DNA of 64,000 nucleotides from positions 4,960,514 through 5,024,513 of the forward strand of contig NW_006499751.1 of the NCBI RefSeq assembly GCF_000471905.2, given 5' to 3'. Shown piece by piece: positions 22,550 through 34,240 of the stretch (position 1 is the first letter of the stretch; each line of letters starts with the position of its first letter). The position numbers and the translations under genes were made by a program. The notes beneath the pieces are model-generated. The model was given only the letters and a program-made list of their open reading frames with translations, was not told where the DNA came from and ran no database searches. This stretch comes from Amborella trichopoda (Eukaryota; Streptophyta; Magnoliopsida; Amborellales; Amborellaceae).

Positions 22550-25500
22550 GTGGAGCCTCTATCAAGGGCCCTTGTATTGGTAGCACATCTGCTACTGCAC
22601 ACAGGACCCACTCTGCTACTGGCAAGATCCTTGACAGTCATATCGTTTGAGTACGCCAGAAGGCTGCCCTATCCACTATCGCGAAAGGCAATCAAGTGGC
22701 CATCGCTTCTGAGGGTCACCGCAAGGCTACCCCTCGAACTCCTTCACTGCATCAAACCTCTACACCTGGAGGCTCGGCACACGGAGGCCGAAATCTTGAG
22801 GTCTCCACCCCACACACACACCTAAGAGCTCGTGGTCTAACCACTTGAGCCACACCTCGGGGCAACCTTCGTGCTGTCTTAAACTCGCATTCAAAGCTAA
22901 GCCTTCTCAGGTCAAGCCCTGCATGTGCCATGCATCCCACAGCTCGGGGCAACGCCAATTCAGTGTCAGCTCGAGCACATGAGGGTCAACCATTTGTCCT
23001 CCCTCTCACCACACACAGCTTCACCCTGAGAGAGATGGACTTCTACCCGGTCCCTCATAGATATAAGCTCGTGGGTCTCGACCTCTTAAGGTCGAACCAG
23101 TTGAGTAAACCCGGGCTGACCCTCAAGCTACCCGGACGGCTAACTTTAAAGGTGCACGCGCACCGACTTTACAGGTTATGTCTCGACCCTGACTCAGGTG
23201 GAGTCATGAACCAACTCCTTCTTCTGTCACTTCTCTCTCACCAAGCAAGCACCTCGAGACCTGGTCCTCAAAGGTTTTCCCTAAGGGTACCATCTTGAGC
23301 CACCCTTAGGTCAGTCGTGCACCCGAGCCCCACAAAGGAATTCGGGGCAACAACCTGATGTCAAACATGAGCCTCCAGCCTCCAAGACACCGACCCTATT
23401 TGCCCCCAGTCCTTGGACCCCATTCTTTGCTTCAACTAATAGAAACGACCCTCTCCTGCTCAAGAAAAGTGGGGAGTCCAAGTCTTAGACTCAATTGTGT
23501 AATGAGGTCCATAGCTGCCTCAAGATCAAGCAGAATAAAGGTTTGCAGATTCTAACCAAAGAAGCCCTCAAGGTAGTTGAGGTTACCACCTTTCGCGATC
23601 TCCTGCCTTGTAATCCCTTCTTTCCTCTGTAGATCCCAACGCCCAAGCCAATCCAAGAGTATTGCTCAGTGATCACTACTCAAAAGCCACGGTCTCAAGA
23701 CCATTGAGAACCGGTCCTCACAAGGTTGGCGTATAAGGCTCAAGTCCAGTCGGGGCATGCGGAGCCCCTGCAACCGACTTGCCATGCGCGACTTGCCAAC
23801 CCCAGCCGTCTATTACTCTGCTTAGCTCTGACCTTCCAGAAGAAACGGTTAGTGTCATGGTGATTAACGAGCCGGATGATGCCCAAGAAGAGCGGATGAA
23901 CAAGTTCAAGGTAATGATGCAGTCCATCTTTGAAAAGATGGAACGTCTAGAAGCCTCCAGATCCCCTTCTTCTCACCATGAGACAGATTCCCCATCTGGC
24001 GAAGACACAATTCCCAAGAAAACTCCCCCATCGGTCTCCCAAGACCACTCTCCTTCTCACAGGGTTTTCTAGACCGACATAGATGCCATGGTGGCCCATA
24101 GCCTCAAGAACAAGGTCCCAAGCATACAAGAGGCGCAGCTTTATCAGAAGTCGTACCCCTAGTACATCGACCAAGTGTCGTTCCCCCCCCCAAACTATCA
24201 AAAGGGGAAACTCCCCCTGTTTAACGGTATTACATTCCCGCACCAACATACTGTCCACTTCCAAGTGACTTGCCAAGAGACGGCAACTGATGGGCGACTC
24301 CTCCTCCGTCAGTTCGTCGAGGCCAATCTTTCAGTGGTATGCTCGGCTGCCTCTAAACTCGGTGCACACCTGGCAGGAAATGGAGTAGTTGTTTTACCAA
24401 TGCTTCTACGAAGTCCAAAGAAACATGGAAACCATCGAGCTCCTCACTCTGACTCAAGACCCTGGTGAGCCAGTCGACAAGTTCATTGCTTGATGGAGAG
24501 AGCTGCCAACTTTTCATGCCACTCTCATGACCGAAAAAGATGTTGTCCACACATGCATATGAAACATGCTTACTGAGATCGCCCTGCATGTCGAGGCTTC
24601 CAATCCACCCTCCATGTCAGAGCTCATCTCTAAAGCAGTTCGTATTGAGGGTCTATCCAGGCGCCATGGCGGATCTCGTGCGGCCGTGATCATGACTGAC
24701 ACTAACAAAGCCGCCCCTCAAACCCTGGACCTCTCCTAGGCACAAACGCCTCAGGCTGGGGGCAAGCAGCAGTTCTATAACAAGGTCCTGTCTCCTAAAA
24801 ACATAAAGCGAAGTGATCAATGCGGTCGTCACCATCGGGGCAACTAGCAAAAAGCAGTGATCATGCGGCCGTCACCATGACTGACACTAACAAAGCCGCC
24901 CCTCAAACCCTGGACCTTTCCAAGGCACAAACGCCTCAGCCCAGGGGCGAGCAGCAGTTCTACAACAAGGTCATGTCTCCCAAAAACATAAAGCGAAGTG
25001 ACTTTTGGACCCAGCACCAGAACAAAGTGTACCCCTTCGATAAGGAGTGGACTCCTACACTGCGTCGACTACTACTGGAGCAAAACATGATCCAACTGCC
25101 GGAGGTCAGCACTCCAGAACAAGCTGGACAGGAGACGCATGAGAGGTACTGCACCTACCATAGGAAAGTATGCCACCCCACTCAAGACTACTATAAGCTC
25201 AACAACACTATCGAAGCCCTTATTAACAAGGATCGATAAAGCTCGAAGAGTTAAAAAGAGCGTTTGGGGCAACTGAGGCTTCTCACATAGTGATAATACA
25301 AGAAGATGATTGGGCACCCGCTATCCTCCGTGCACTATTTACCATCATCCTTGAAGAGGGACACAGCACGCCAAAGCCAACAAGGCAGCCCAAGTTCCTG
25401 CCTCCAGGAACTGAGAACGTCATGTGCTTGTATCACCTGATACGAGGCCATGACATGAGCGAATGCACTGGCTTCCACGAAATCTTGGTAAAGAAGATGT

Positions 25501-25920
25501 AGCAATGCCAGGAAGCTCATGGTAATCCAGAAAGATGCCCTCAAGTACCTCTTCTACCAGTGCAAGAAGAATTCCTGATGCAAGCCTCGGGAAGCACTGA
25601 GCTAGACCCTCTGCACGCTCTCTTTGAGATAATGCTTCAACAGGGTCTCGTCACTCCCAAGCCCGCCAGGTAGCCTAAACGCCTTGCTCAGGGTATGAAA
25701 AACCTATGGTGCCCATATCACCAAGTATGGGGCCACGAGCTGAAAGAATGCTCTAGGTTCGAAGATATAATCACTCAATAGGTACAGGAAGGCCACATCA
25801 TTTGTGCCATTCTCCCAGAGTACTTCCCTGCCATCACTCCCGTCCAAGAGGAATCCCCACTACAGGTCCCATATGAGCATACACTAGACCCTTCAGAGCC
25901 CTCAACTTCTCAGCCCTGAG
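22550..25920 (+). pseudogene. Tat-like gag remnant with three knuckle-like modules
   Basis: Leader reading FEYARRLPYPLSRKAIKWPS (22650) matches the antisense sibling (RYARRLPNF near 18.97 kb). The gag core includes ERMNKFKVMMQSIFEKMERL (23900), LPLFNGITFPHQHTVHFQVT (24210), LLLRQFVEANLS, ELLTLTQDPGEPVDKFIA, and LTEIALHVEASNPPSMSELI (24570). Three Cys-His modules follow: YCTYHRKVCHPTQDYY (25147), MCLYHLIRGHDMSEC (25422) and WCPYHQVWGHELKEC (25707). The last two fit CxxHx4Hx4C or close to it. In-frame stops are frequent, several at former CGA codons (TGA), and a 185-bp tandem duplication shifts the frame. Confidence 0.82.
24680..25001 (+). repeat. Tandem duplication with 185-bp period inside gag
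   Basis: The block from CATGACTGACACTAACAAAG through AACATAAAGCGAAGTGA occurs at 24691-24816 and again at 24876-25001 with few differences, an offset of 185 bp. Since 185 is not a multiple of three, the duplication itself destroys the gag frame. The junction carries an extra partial copy of GTGATCATGCGGCCGTCACC. Confidence 0.9.
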
Positions 25921-26819
25921 AAGTCTACCGTGGGCGAAGTAAGCTCAAATCCCTGAAATGTGAGGCAATCCACCAAGCTAGGACTACTCATCAGCCCGAT
26001 AGGGTGAACCAAACCCCTCCTCAGGGATCTAAAAGGAGACGGGCACCTAGGTCCACTCGCCGAAGGAATCGTCTCCCCCATCCACCAGTCGAGGAAGAGT
26101 TTCTTAGGTCCCTTCCTCTACTGCCAACCTTACAAGACTTCATCTCAGGCATAACTCGCCTTATCATGTCATCCAATCAGATGGACGTCCCTAAGTCATC
26201 AACAGCTCGGGAGTCGTCCAACATGGGTGACGACGCTAAAAGCACCCCACAAAGGTCAAGACCTAAAATACCCCCTGCACACGTCCAATTCCGTCGACGA
26301 TGCAAAAAGCTGCCCGGGACATTCTAACTCTTCTTCTACTCCCCTCTTCTGTTTCTTCCACAGGTGCAGCTCGACATTACGCAAACTTCGACACTCTAAA
26401 CAAAGAGCTCGGAGGCACCAGCTTCAGCAGGCCGCAGTGGAAGCGCCTAAGAGAGATGCTGGCCCAGGCGGTTGGATTCTTGACAGTCGCCGACACCCTG
26501 TCAACTCAAGCCAAGACCGAGCCATCTTCAAGCTCCTATTCCCACGAGGCCTGTCACTTGATTCAAGTTCGTGAAGCGTCACCCAGTTCAGGGCAAGTAG
26601 CGAGTGACCCTAGTCACAAAGTCATGGACTGCCCGTTTGAAGCCTTGCTTGGTCTGGCCAGGAACCAAAAATCATATCTCACACTAGGCTTCTCCTAGAA
26701 GAAAAAATGTCAGCATCGTGTGCCTCTGCACTCAAGGTTGATGAGAAGCATCCTGAATCCCCAGACAAAGAGCTGCAAGAGGCTCCCAGAGAGTGGGAAG
26801 AAGGGTCAAGCCACAACTA

Positions 26820-29800
26820 ACGAGCTTGAAGAGATAAACTTCGGGGATGAAGCCGACCTAAGATCAACTTTCATCTCGAAAAAATGTCCCCAAAAGAGAA
26901 AGAAAGTTATATCAACCGCCTCCGAGCAAACAGGGACGTCTTCACCTGGCATTATCATGAGATGCCTGATCTAGAACCTCAAGTCGTAGTACATCGTCTC
27001 AGTATTGATTCGACCGTCAAACTCATAAAGCAGAAGTCAAATAGGTTTAGACCAGACCTCGAAATGAAGATTGATGCTGAGGTGAACAAGCTTAGGCAAG
27101 CTAGATTCATATGTGAAGTCAAATACCCAAGATGGCTGGCAAATGTTGTCCCAGTCAAAAAGAAGAAATCAGGGTCTGTATTGACTTTAGCAACTTGAAT
27201 ACTGCCTACCCTAAAGGCAACTTTCCCCTGCCGTTCGTCGAAATGCTTGTTGATTTCACAGTTGATTGCCAAATCTTCTCCTTCATGGATGGATATTCTG
27301 GTTATAATAAAATCAGGATGGCACTAGAAGATGAAAAGGCCACTGCATTCTTGACCCTAAAAGGTGTCTTTTGCTACACTATGATGCCTTTCAGGTTGAA
27401 GAACATTCGGTACCACGTATCAGCGAGCCATGACGACCATCTTCAAGGATATGATCCACAAGGAGGTCGAGTGCTATGTAGATGATTTGGTGGTGAAATC
27501 TGAAATAAAGGACACTCACATACAAGACCTCTAAAACGTATTTGAACGGCTGCGACGTCACCAACTCAAGATGAACCCCTTGAAATGCGCCTTTGGCGTA
27601 TGCTTAGGAAAATTCTTAGGGTTCATCGTGAGGTATCGTGAGCTGGAGATCGAGCCGGTCATAATCAAGGCAATTCATAATATGCCACCGCCTATGACCC
27701 TGCATGAACTGCAATCTCTTCAAGGGCAGCTGGCCTATATTCGAAGGTTCATCTCAAACCTTTCAGAGCTATGCAAGCCCTTTTCACACCTACTGAAGAA
27801 GGACACTCCCTTCATATGGGATGAGGAGCACCAAGCTGCACTCGATGACATCAAGTAGTATTTGTTGAATCCCCCAGTGCTCTCTATGCCAGTGTTAGGA
27901 AGGCCTCTCATCCTATATGTGACCGCCCTTGATGAGTCATTGGGGGCACTCCTAGCACAGAACAATGATGGGGGGAAGGAAACAACGCACTATTATCTTA
28001 GTCGCAAGATGTAAGGAGCCGAGAAGAATTACCCTCCCATTTTGATGGCCTAGCCTTGATCTTTGTGGTGCAGAAGCTCCGCCATTACTTGCTCGGTCAC
28101 GAGGTCAAATTAATCCCAAAGGTGGACCTAGTCAAGTTCCTTATGACCCGACCATGCCATCAGGACGTCTGGCCAAGTACGCATTATTTTTTATGGAGTT
28201 CGGCATCATGTACGTACCACAGAAGGCAGTCAAAAGACAAGCCCTAGCAGACTTTCTCGCGGCTCATCCAGTCCGTTCGGAAACTCCCCTATCAAGTGAT
28301 CTCCTTGATGAAGAAGTTTTCTATGCGGTACTAGCACGACCGAGAGAGATGTATTTTGACGAAGCATTCCAATCTGATAGAGGGGGTATCAGATTCGTGT
28401 TCGTGACTCCCGACGGTGGAATGATTCCTCTATCGTTCTGACTTGCAGAGGCATTTTCTCATATTGAAGTTGAATATCAAGCCCTCATAATCGGATTGGA
28501 GATCACCCAGGAACTAGACCTGAAACAGCTAAACATCTTCGGTGACTCTGAGCTAGTCATCCGGCAGCTTAAAGGGATTTATGACGTCAGGAAGGATGCT
28601 CTCAAACCATATCATGACATGGCCAAATCTTACATGGCCCAGTTCGATGATTTATGTCTAAGCCATATCCTTAGGAAGCTGAACTCGCAGGCCGATGCGC
28701 TCTCAAAAATCAGGGCTGCCATTCAATTATCTTCATCAGGGCCCACACCTGTCTGGGTAACAGAATGGAGACATCTCGACTTGAGAACCGAAGTTGATGC
28801 ATATGAAGAGAGAGATATCTTCCCTGAATACCCGCCTTATCCGTTCGGAGCACTCCACGTTGCCAAGGATGTCATTAAGGAATAGCAGGAAATGTCCCGA
28901 GGAAAAGAATCTAAGGCCCAGAAGTAAGAGCCTGAATTCTTTGACCCGATGTGTGCAGAGGTAGAACAAGTGGAAGACTGGAGAATTTCATAAATCATGG
29001 AAGGCTGCTTAAGGATAGAGCGAAACGCAATGGTATACGGCAGATACCTACCAAGTACACCCTTCTCGATGGGGATGTTCATTTTCATCGATCATTTGAT
29101 GAGATTCTCCTCAGATGTGTCGATACAAAAGAAGCAAGCAAAGTACTTGAAGAAGTACATTTAGGTATCTGCGGACTGCATCAGTCCAACCCTAAGCTCT
29201 ATATGCAGACTCGGTTATTATTGGCCTTCAATGGCGGTCGACGCCCAAAACTATGCTAGATGCCAGGTGTGCTAAAAACACTTAAACGTCATTCATCAGC
29301 CCCCGGAGCCTCTCCGTCCTACAGTAACATCATAGCCCTTTTCTCAGTGGGGTATGGATATTGTAGAACCCATCGATCCTCCTTCTGCTTCATGCCTTCA
29401 TACAGCGACAGATTATTTTTTCAAGTGGGTTGAAGCGGTCCCCCTCAAGCAGATTCCAAGGACCAATGTGGCAACTTCGTGCGCCACCACATCATATATC
29501 GGTTCGGGGTCCCTGATCAAATAATCTCTGAGCATGGTTCTCAGTTTAGAAGCCATCACGTTGATCACCTGGCCAACCAGTTCGGTTTCGAGTGAAATTA
29601 CTCAACCATGTACTACACTTGAGCCAATGGTTAAGCTGAGGCGTTCAACAAAACCCTGTGCAGGGTGCTCCGGAAGTCAGTTTCTAAGTCAAAGAAGAAG
29701 TGGCATGAGAAGCTGCCTGAAGCTCTGTAGGCCTATCGCACCACCACTCGCAATGCTACAAACTCTACCCTTTATTCCCTGGTCTATGGAGGTGAGCTGG

Positions 29801-30198
29801 TTATACCCCTCGAAGTTCAAATACCTTCGCTCCATGTCGCTATACATCAGGGGCTAACCGAAGACAAGAGGATCAAGCTCCGTTATCAGGAGTTGGATGC
29901 CCTTGATGAAAAAAGACTAGAGACCCAACAGAACCTCGAGCACAATCAGGGGAGAATGAAAAGAGCCTTTGACAAATCTATCAAGGTTCACTCATTCGCT
30001 CGTGGAGATCTAGTCTTAACAGTCAAGAGACCGATTGTCATGCAAGGGCACCGTAAAGGAAAGTTCGAACCCAAGTGGGAAGGTCCACTCATAATTAAAA
30101 ATGTCACGTCAAACAGGGCCTATATACTGACAAACTTGAATGGAGGAGAGGCGATGCCCCCTATCAATGGGAGGTACTTAAAGAAGTATTATCCTTGA
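26820..30198 (+). pseudogene. Tat-like pol remnant (RT, RNase H, second RNase H, integrase)
   Basis: Pol opens with SPKEKESYINRLRANRDVFT and WHYHEMPDLEPQVVVHRL. Reverse transcriptase follows: WLANVVPVKK, VCIDFSNLNTAYPKGNFPLP, SFMDGYSGYNKIRMA, and the catalytic CYVDDLVVKS at about 27475. RNase H-linked blocks are LQSLQGQLAYIRRFISNLSE and VTALDESLGALLAQN. The second RNase H is at about 28345-28720 (VEYQALIIGLEI, IFGDSELVIRQLKG, LNSQADALSKI). Integrase has a zinc-binding region, TATDYFFKWVEAVPL, PDQIISEHGSQF and AEAFNKTL. The second catalytic Asp of integrase reads Glu. Frameshifts occur near 27170 and 27410, and several stops interrupt it, including TAG at 29728-29730. It ends INGRYLKKYYP-stop. 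Confidence 0.88.
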
Positions 30199-30388
30199 CA
30201 TATCCCTAAAATGCGACACGTGTGGTAAAAAGAAAGAAATGAAGATGAGGAACATTCAGCCAACTCAAAGGAAGTTCATTTCTTTCATTGCATTAGAGAA
30301 AGTTACAAGCCACAATCAAAATCGCATTATTAGAGAGGTTACAAAACTCTTGCATCCAAGGATAAGAGTACGGTTACATGCCAAAAAG

Positions 30389-30544
30389 AAATACTCTCCT
30401 CATGAAGAAGAAGCAAAACCACCAAAGAAATACTCTCCTCGTGAAGAAGAAGCAAAACCACCAAAGAAATACTCTCCTCATGAAGAAGAAGCAAAACCAC
30501 AAAAGAAACGCTCCTCTGATGAAGAAGAAGCAAAACCACCAAAG
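30389..30544 (+). repeat. Four-copy 39-bp repeat in the post-pol region
   Basis: Units start at 30389, 30428, 30467 and 30506 and encode KYSPHEEEAKPPK with small changes. The array sits in an open frame (30239-30607) just after the pol stop, so the 13-residue period stays in phase. The flanks share GGTTACATGCCAAAAAG at both ends (30373 and 30550). The product would be very charged and low in complexity. Coding status is unproven. Confidence 0.85.
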
Positions 30545-30609
30545 AGGATGGTTACATGCCAAAAAGAAGAAGTCCAACCATTTTCGAGTCAGCTTCAATT
30601 CATCTGACG

Positions 30610-31760
30610 AGGCATGGTTAGCTTCCGAGGAAGTGGCCCATGATGGATTCCCTTCCTCCAAAACAACATGGACTTCACTGTTGTGTTGGAGGACTTGGCT
30701 TCCAAAAGACCACGTGACCGGACCTTCTTATTTTCCATCACTCTTGGCCCCCAAAAGGCATCGCCATCCATGGTCATCGTCACGTGCAACTCAATGTCGC
30801 GCATGATTAGGACTCAACGCCGCAGGTGACCACTGTCGTGCATAGCTCAATGATGCGTGCTACCATTACCATAGGCAAGCCAGCGCCGCACAAGACTATC
30901 ACCACAAGCGGCATGCTCCCGAGCATGGCTATCGTCGTACATGGCCTAGAGATGCACCAAGGCAGTGCTGCACGCGACTTAATGTCGTGCATGCCCTCAC
31001 TGTGCCCCGACTCCCACTGTTTCCAATTCCTGGGAAGCATTAACTCCCACGCCTCTTTGATTTCCCCAATCGTCACTCCTTGCCGACAGTCCACCTTCTC
31101 AAGAGCTTTCGCCTCCCCACAACACTTCGGGTTTCGCCAAACACTCATCCGACCACTGAAAATCCCCTTCTGACCATGTTCTTTCCCCTTTTCAACAGCT
31201 GGGAAAATCGAAAAAACCACAGAAATCCCCAGAAGTTTCCCTGTACCCTGCAAATTTCCCTTCTCCCTGTTTTCGCACTTCGGCAATTCACCACAAACTC
31301 ACTGGAATTCCACTGAGTTTTTCGATGGACCCACTGTTGCTACTCCTTTTCTGCCGATAACCAGAGGACCGTCAGCTCCCCTGACTTCTCTGAAACCTCC
31401 CCTTCAGCCTCGAGACTATAAAAAAAGTACCACAGCTCCGGCAAAACACCGCTGCGACTCTTGCAGCTTCACCGGAAAGGTCTCGGCGAGCCCTTGAGAA
31501 GCCCCTCTTCCTTGCTCAGAAGAGCCTTTGCACTCTCCGAAAACACTCACCAGCACATTGTGAAGGCCCACAACCTGCTCAAGCTCGCCAGAAAAATCTT
31601 GAAGGCCTGTTTGCTGTAAATTTGGGTTGGGAAGTTCTAGCCAGGAAACTCTTGATAGAAGCTCCGACTCTCTCTCTCTCTCTAAAACTCTCTTTGACTG
31701 TTTTTCCCTTGGGTAAAACAGTAAAAGGGGCCCCCTTTTTATACTCAGCAGTGCCACGAA
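30610..31760 (-). repeat. Possible antisense LTR fragment with TATA box
   Basis: On the - strand there is TATAAAAA (31743-31736) followed about 55 bases later by a GA tract (31682-31669). Farther along, at 30990-30770, there are repeated short blocks built around GTCGTGCAT, CTCAATG and GCGCATG. This echoes the promoter, GA tract and repeat order of the two better-supported LTRs, so it may be an old nested or solo LTR on the - strand. Ends are not defined, and open frames here are not treated as genes. Confidence 0.3.
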
Positions 31761-31879
31761 CTGCCCCTCACAAATTCGAAATGATGCTCCAATCCCCAGC
31801 TTCTGACGGCAATAAGACCAGGTCAGAGCGTGTCAAGCCCGAGACCCAAAAGGGTTATCGTTGTGTGCTTCGCCCAGAG

Positions 31880-32150
31880 GTTATCACTGCTCGCTTCGTC
31901 TAGAGGCAATTGACATGCGCTGCGTAAGATGCTATCGCCACGCGTCTTCGTCAAGGGTCATCACCGCGCGCCTTCACTAGAGAATCGTCGTGCACTACGT
32001 AAGATGCTATCGTCGTGCACCTTCGTCAAGGGCCATCGTTGCTCGCCTTCACTAGAGGAAATTGTTGTGCGCTACGTAAGATGCTATCGCCGCGCACCTT
32101 CATCAAGGGCCATCGTCACGCGCCTTTGTCTAGGACTATCGTTGCATGCC
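31880..32150. repeat. Tandem repeat of about 76 bp
   Basis: The phrase CGTAAGATGCTATCG begins at 31923, 31998 and 32075, each followed by a GCACCTTCGTCAAGGGCCATC-like segment and a TCGCCTTCACTAGAG-like segment. About three and a half copies are visible, with diverging copies toward 32200. It lies in the repeat-rich region downstream of Gypsy pol. Confidence 0.8.
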
Positions 32151-32399
32151 CGTCAGGAGTTAACGCCGTGTGCCTCACCAAGTGGCTAACGCTATGCGCC
32201 CTTCATCAAGAGCCTAACCCCACGAACGCCATCCAGAACTTAGCGTCGTGTGCATGCCACGACACTCCCATCTGGACCTTCGTCTTGCATCTCCAAGAAG
32301 TTCATTCCCTGCACCCCAGCCTCATTCCTCCAAGAGTCAAGTTCCCAATTACGACTCTATTCCCCCTGGAGTCACATTCTCCCCATACAAGGGTCCATG

Positions 32400-33960
32400 C
32401 TATATGACCCTAAACTGCACAGCTTTGGTCCTTGCCGTATGACCTTAAGCTGCACAGCCATGGTCTAGTTGCACGACCTTAAACTGCATGGTCCAAACTA
32501 TATGACCGTAAACTGTAGTGGAAGTCTAGTTGCATGACCTTAAAATTGCATGGTCCTAGCCACATGACTTTTAAACTGTGTAGCCATGGTTTGAGCTACA
32601 AGGCCTTAAAACTGTAGCGTACATCCTTGTAGTAAAATGATAAACAACACGATAAATAGTCCACACGCATGACTTAAAACTATGAAATGGATGCACCCCT
32701 TCTCTAGGTGTATTCCATCAACATCCCCACTGGAATTAGACATATGCAAAAGAAAAAGGGAGTCATACTTACCCCTTCAATCCCCAGTGGGTCTGTTTCA
32801 CACCAACACCTTAGTAGGAGTCACACCCTATTGCAACCCACTACCTCCAATAGGGTTGCATCTATACTCTGACATGTCATTCTCGGCAGAGTTACATGCA
32901 CATCATTACTCATTAGCCCCAGGAGTCACACTTACCCTCTTAATCCCCGATGAAGTCAGCTTCCACTTGGCCACCATCTTCATCTAAATCTCTCTACTTG
33001 TGTATAGCCTCAACTATCTTTATTCCCAGGGAGTCAAATTGCTATCCACATACATATTTCCCATGCAGCTTCACCTACATGGCCACCCACACAATGGTCA
33101 GGGCTGCATGACCTTAAACTGCACGGCCATGGTCTGTGCTGAGTGACCTTAAATTGCATAACCATGGTCCGCGCTGTATGACTTTAAACAGCATAGCCCT
33201 GGTCCAAACTATATGACCTTAAACTATAACGAAGGTCTAGTTGCATGATCTTAAACTGCCTAGTCCTAGCAGCATGACTTTAAACTGCATAGCCACGGTC
33301 CGAACTATATGACCATAAACCATAGTCTACGTCATAGCTACATGACATTAAAAGGATCAACATCATGGTCCAAACTGTATGACCTTAAAATGTAGCAAAG
33401 ATCTAGTTGTACGACCTTAAACTGCCTGGTCCTAGTTGCATGACTTTAAACCGTATAACCACGATCCAAGCTATATGACCTTAAACCATAGTGCATGTCT
33501 TAGCCGTATGACGTTAAACTGCTTTGCATAGTTCTCGGAGGAACGACCTTAAACTTGCCCCCACATACGTGCACACCCCCTTTTACGTGCATTTTCACAC
33601 ACGCTTTCCCTAACCGACCCATTCGTGTGTGTGCACCACCTTCATTGCTTTCCCGGTGAATCCATTCACTTCACTACCATTATTCATCATTCTCCAATGA
33701 GTCTCACTCATGCTCACAAAATGGCGAACCATCTCGCCATCTATACTCACCGTCAGCTAGTGGGTCACCATTGTTCACTCACCATTCATACACCTTCCAT
33801 CTTTCATAGGTAGCCTCATGCCATCTCTCCAAAGTGAGTCAAAACCACTATCATACTCATTACATGGCCTCCAAAGACTTCTATTCTTCACTACTCTTGT
33901 CCAGCTGTATGACCCTAAACTATAGTGCATGTCTTGGCCGCATGGTAGTAAAAAGCTTCG
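32400..33960. repeat. Degenerate repeat array built on GACCTTAAACTGC
   Basis: The core TGACCTTAAACTGC recurs more than twenty times at roughly 30-33 bp spacing (32400-32690, 33100-33570 and 33905-33990), usually with GGTC about a dozen bases before GACC, so adjacent bases can form GGTC/GACC stems. In 33100-33520 the monomers alternate in a triplet (CATAGCCACGGTCC, TGTAGCAAAGGTCTAG, GCCTGGTCCTAG types), giving a higher-order unit near 95 bp. About 400 bp of non-repeat sequence (32690-33100) interrupts it. Confidence 0.8.
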
Positions 33961-34042
33961 CACATGTCTCGAATGCATGACCCTAAACACGTCTTCACAA
34001 AAAAAAAAAAAACAGGCTTGGTGTACATCTGAACAAGGGAAC

Positions 34043-34240
34043 ACCATGAGTAAAAATGACGGACGGGCATGGCCACGAAATCATGAGTAAAAGAGTTCTG
34101 TGAAAACAAAAACCCGTGCATGGTGAAAACCCCAAAGGGCACCGTGAATAAAAATGGATAAAAAAGGGTGGACATGGCCGCAAGGTCATGAGTAAAAGAG
34201 CCCGAAAACAAAGGAAGTTGGTGAAAACCGTCTTCACGGC
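34043..34240. repeat. Two-copy repeat of about 98 bp
   Basis: The segment running ACCATGAGTAAAAATG through a GGGCATGGCC-like phrase to TCATGAGTAAAAGAG starts at 34043 and recurs from 34141 with substitutions and small indels. It is preceded by a run of 13 or more A residues near 34000. No function recognised. Confidence 0.7.

Noticed and set aside
31416..31757. 113-codon open frame on the - strand after a TATA-like site
   Set aside because: It includes a translated GA microsatellite and shows no known domain; treated as LTR-like sequence.
32400..33960. About 31-bp repeats resembling a CRISPR array
   Set aside because: The units are contiguous and degenerate with no unique spacers, so it is a minisatellite or satellite-like array in a eukaryotic genome.
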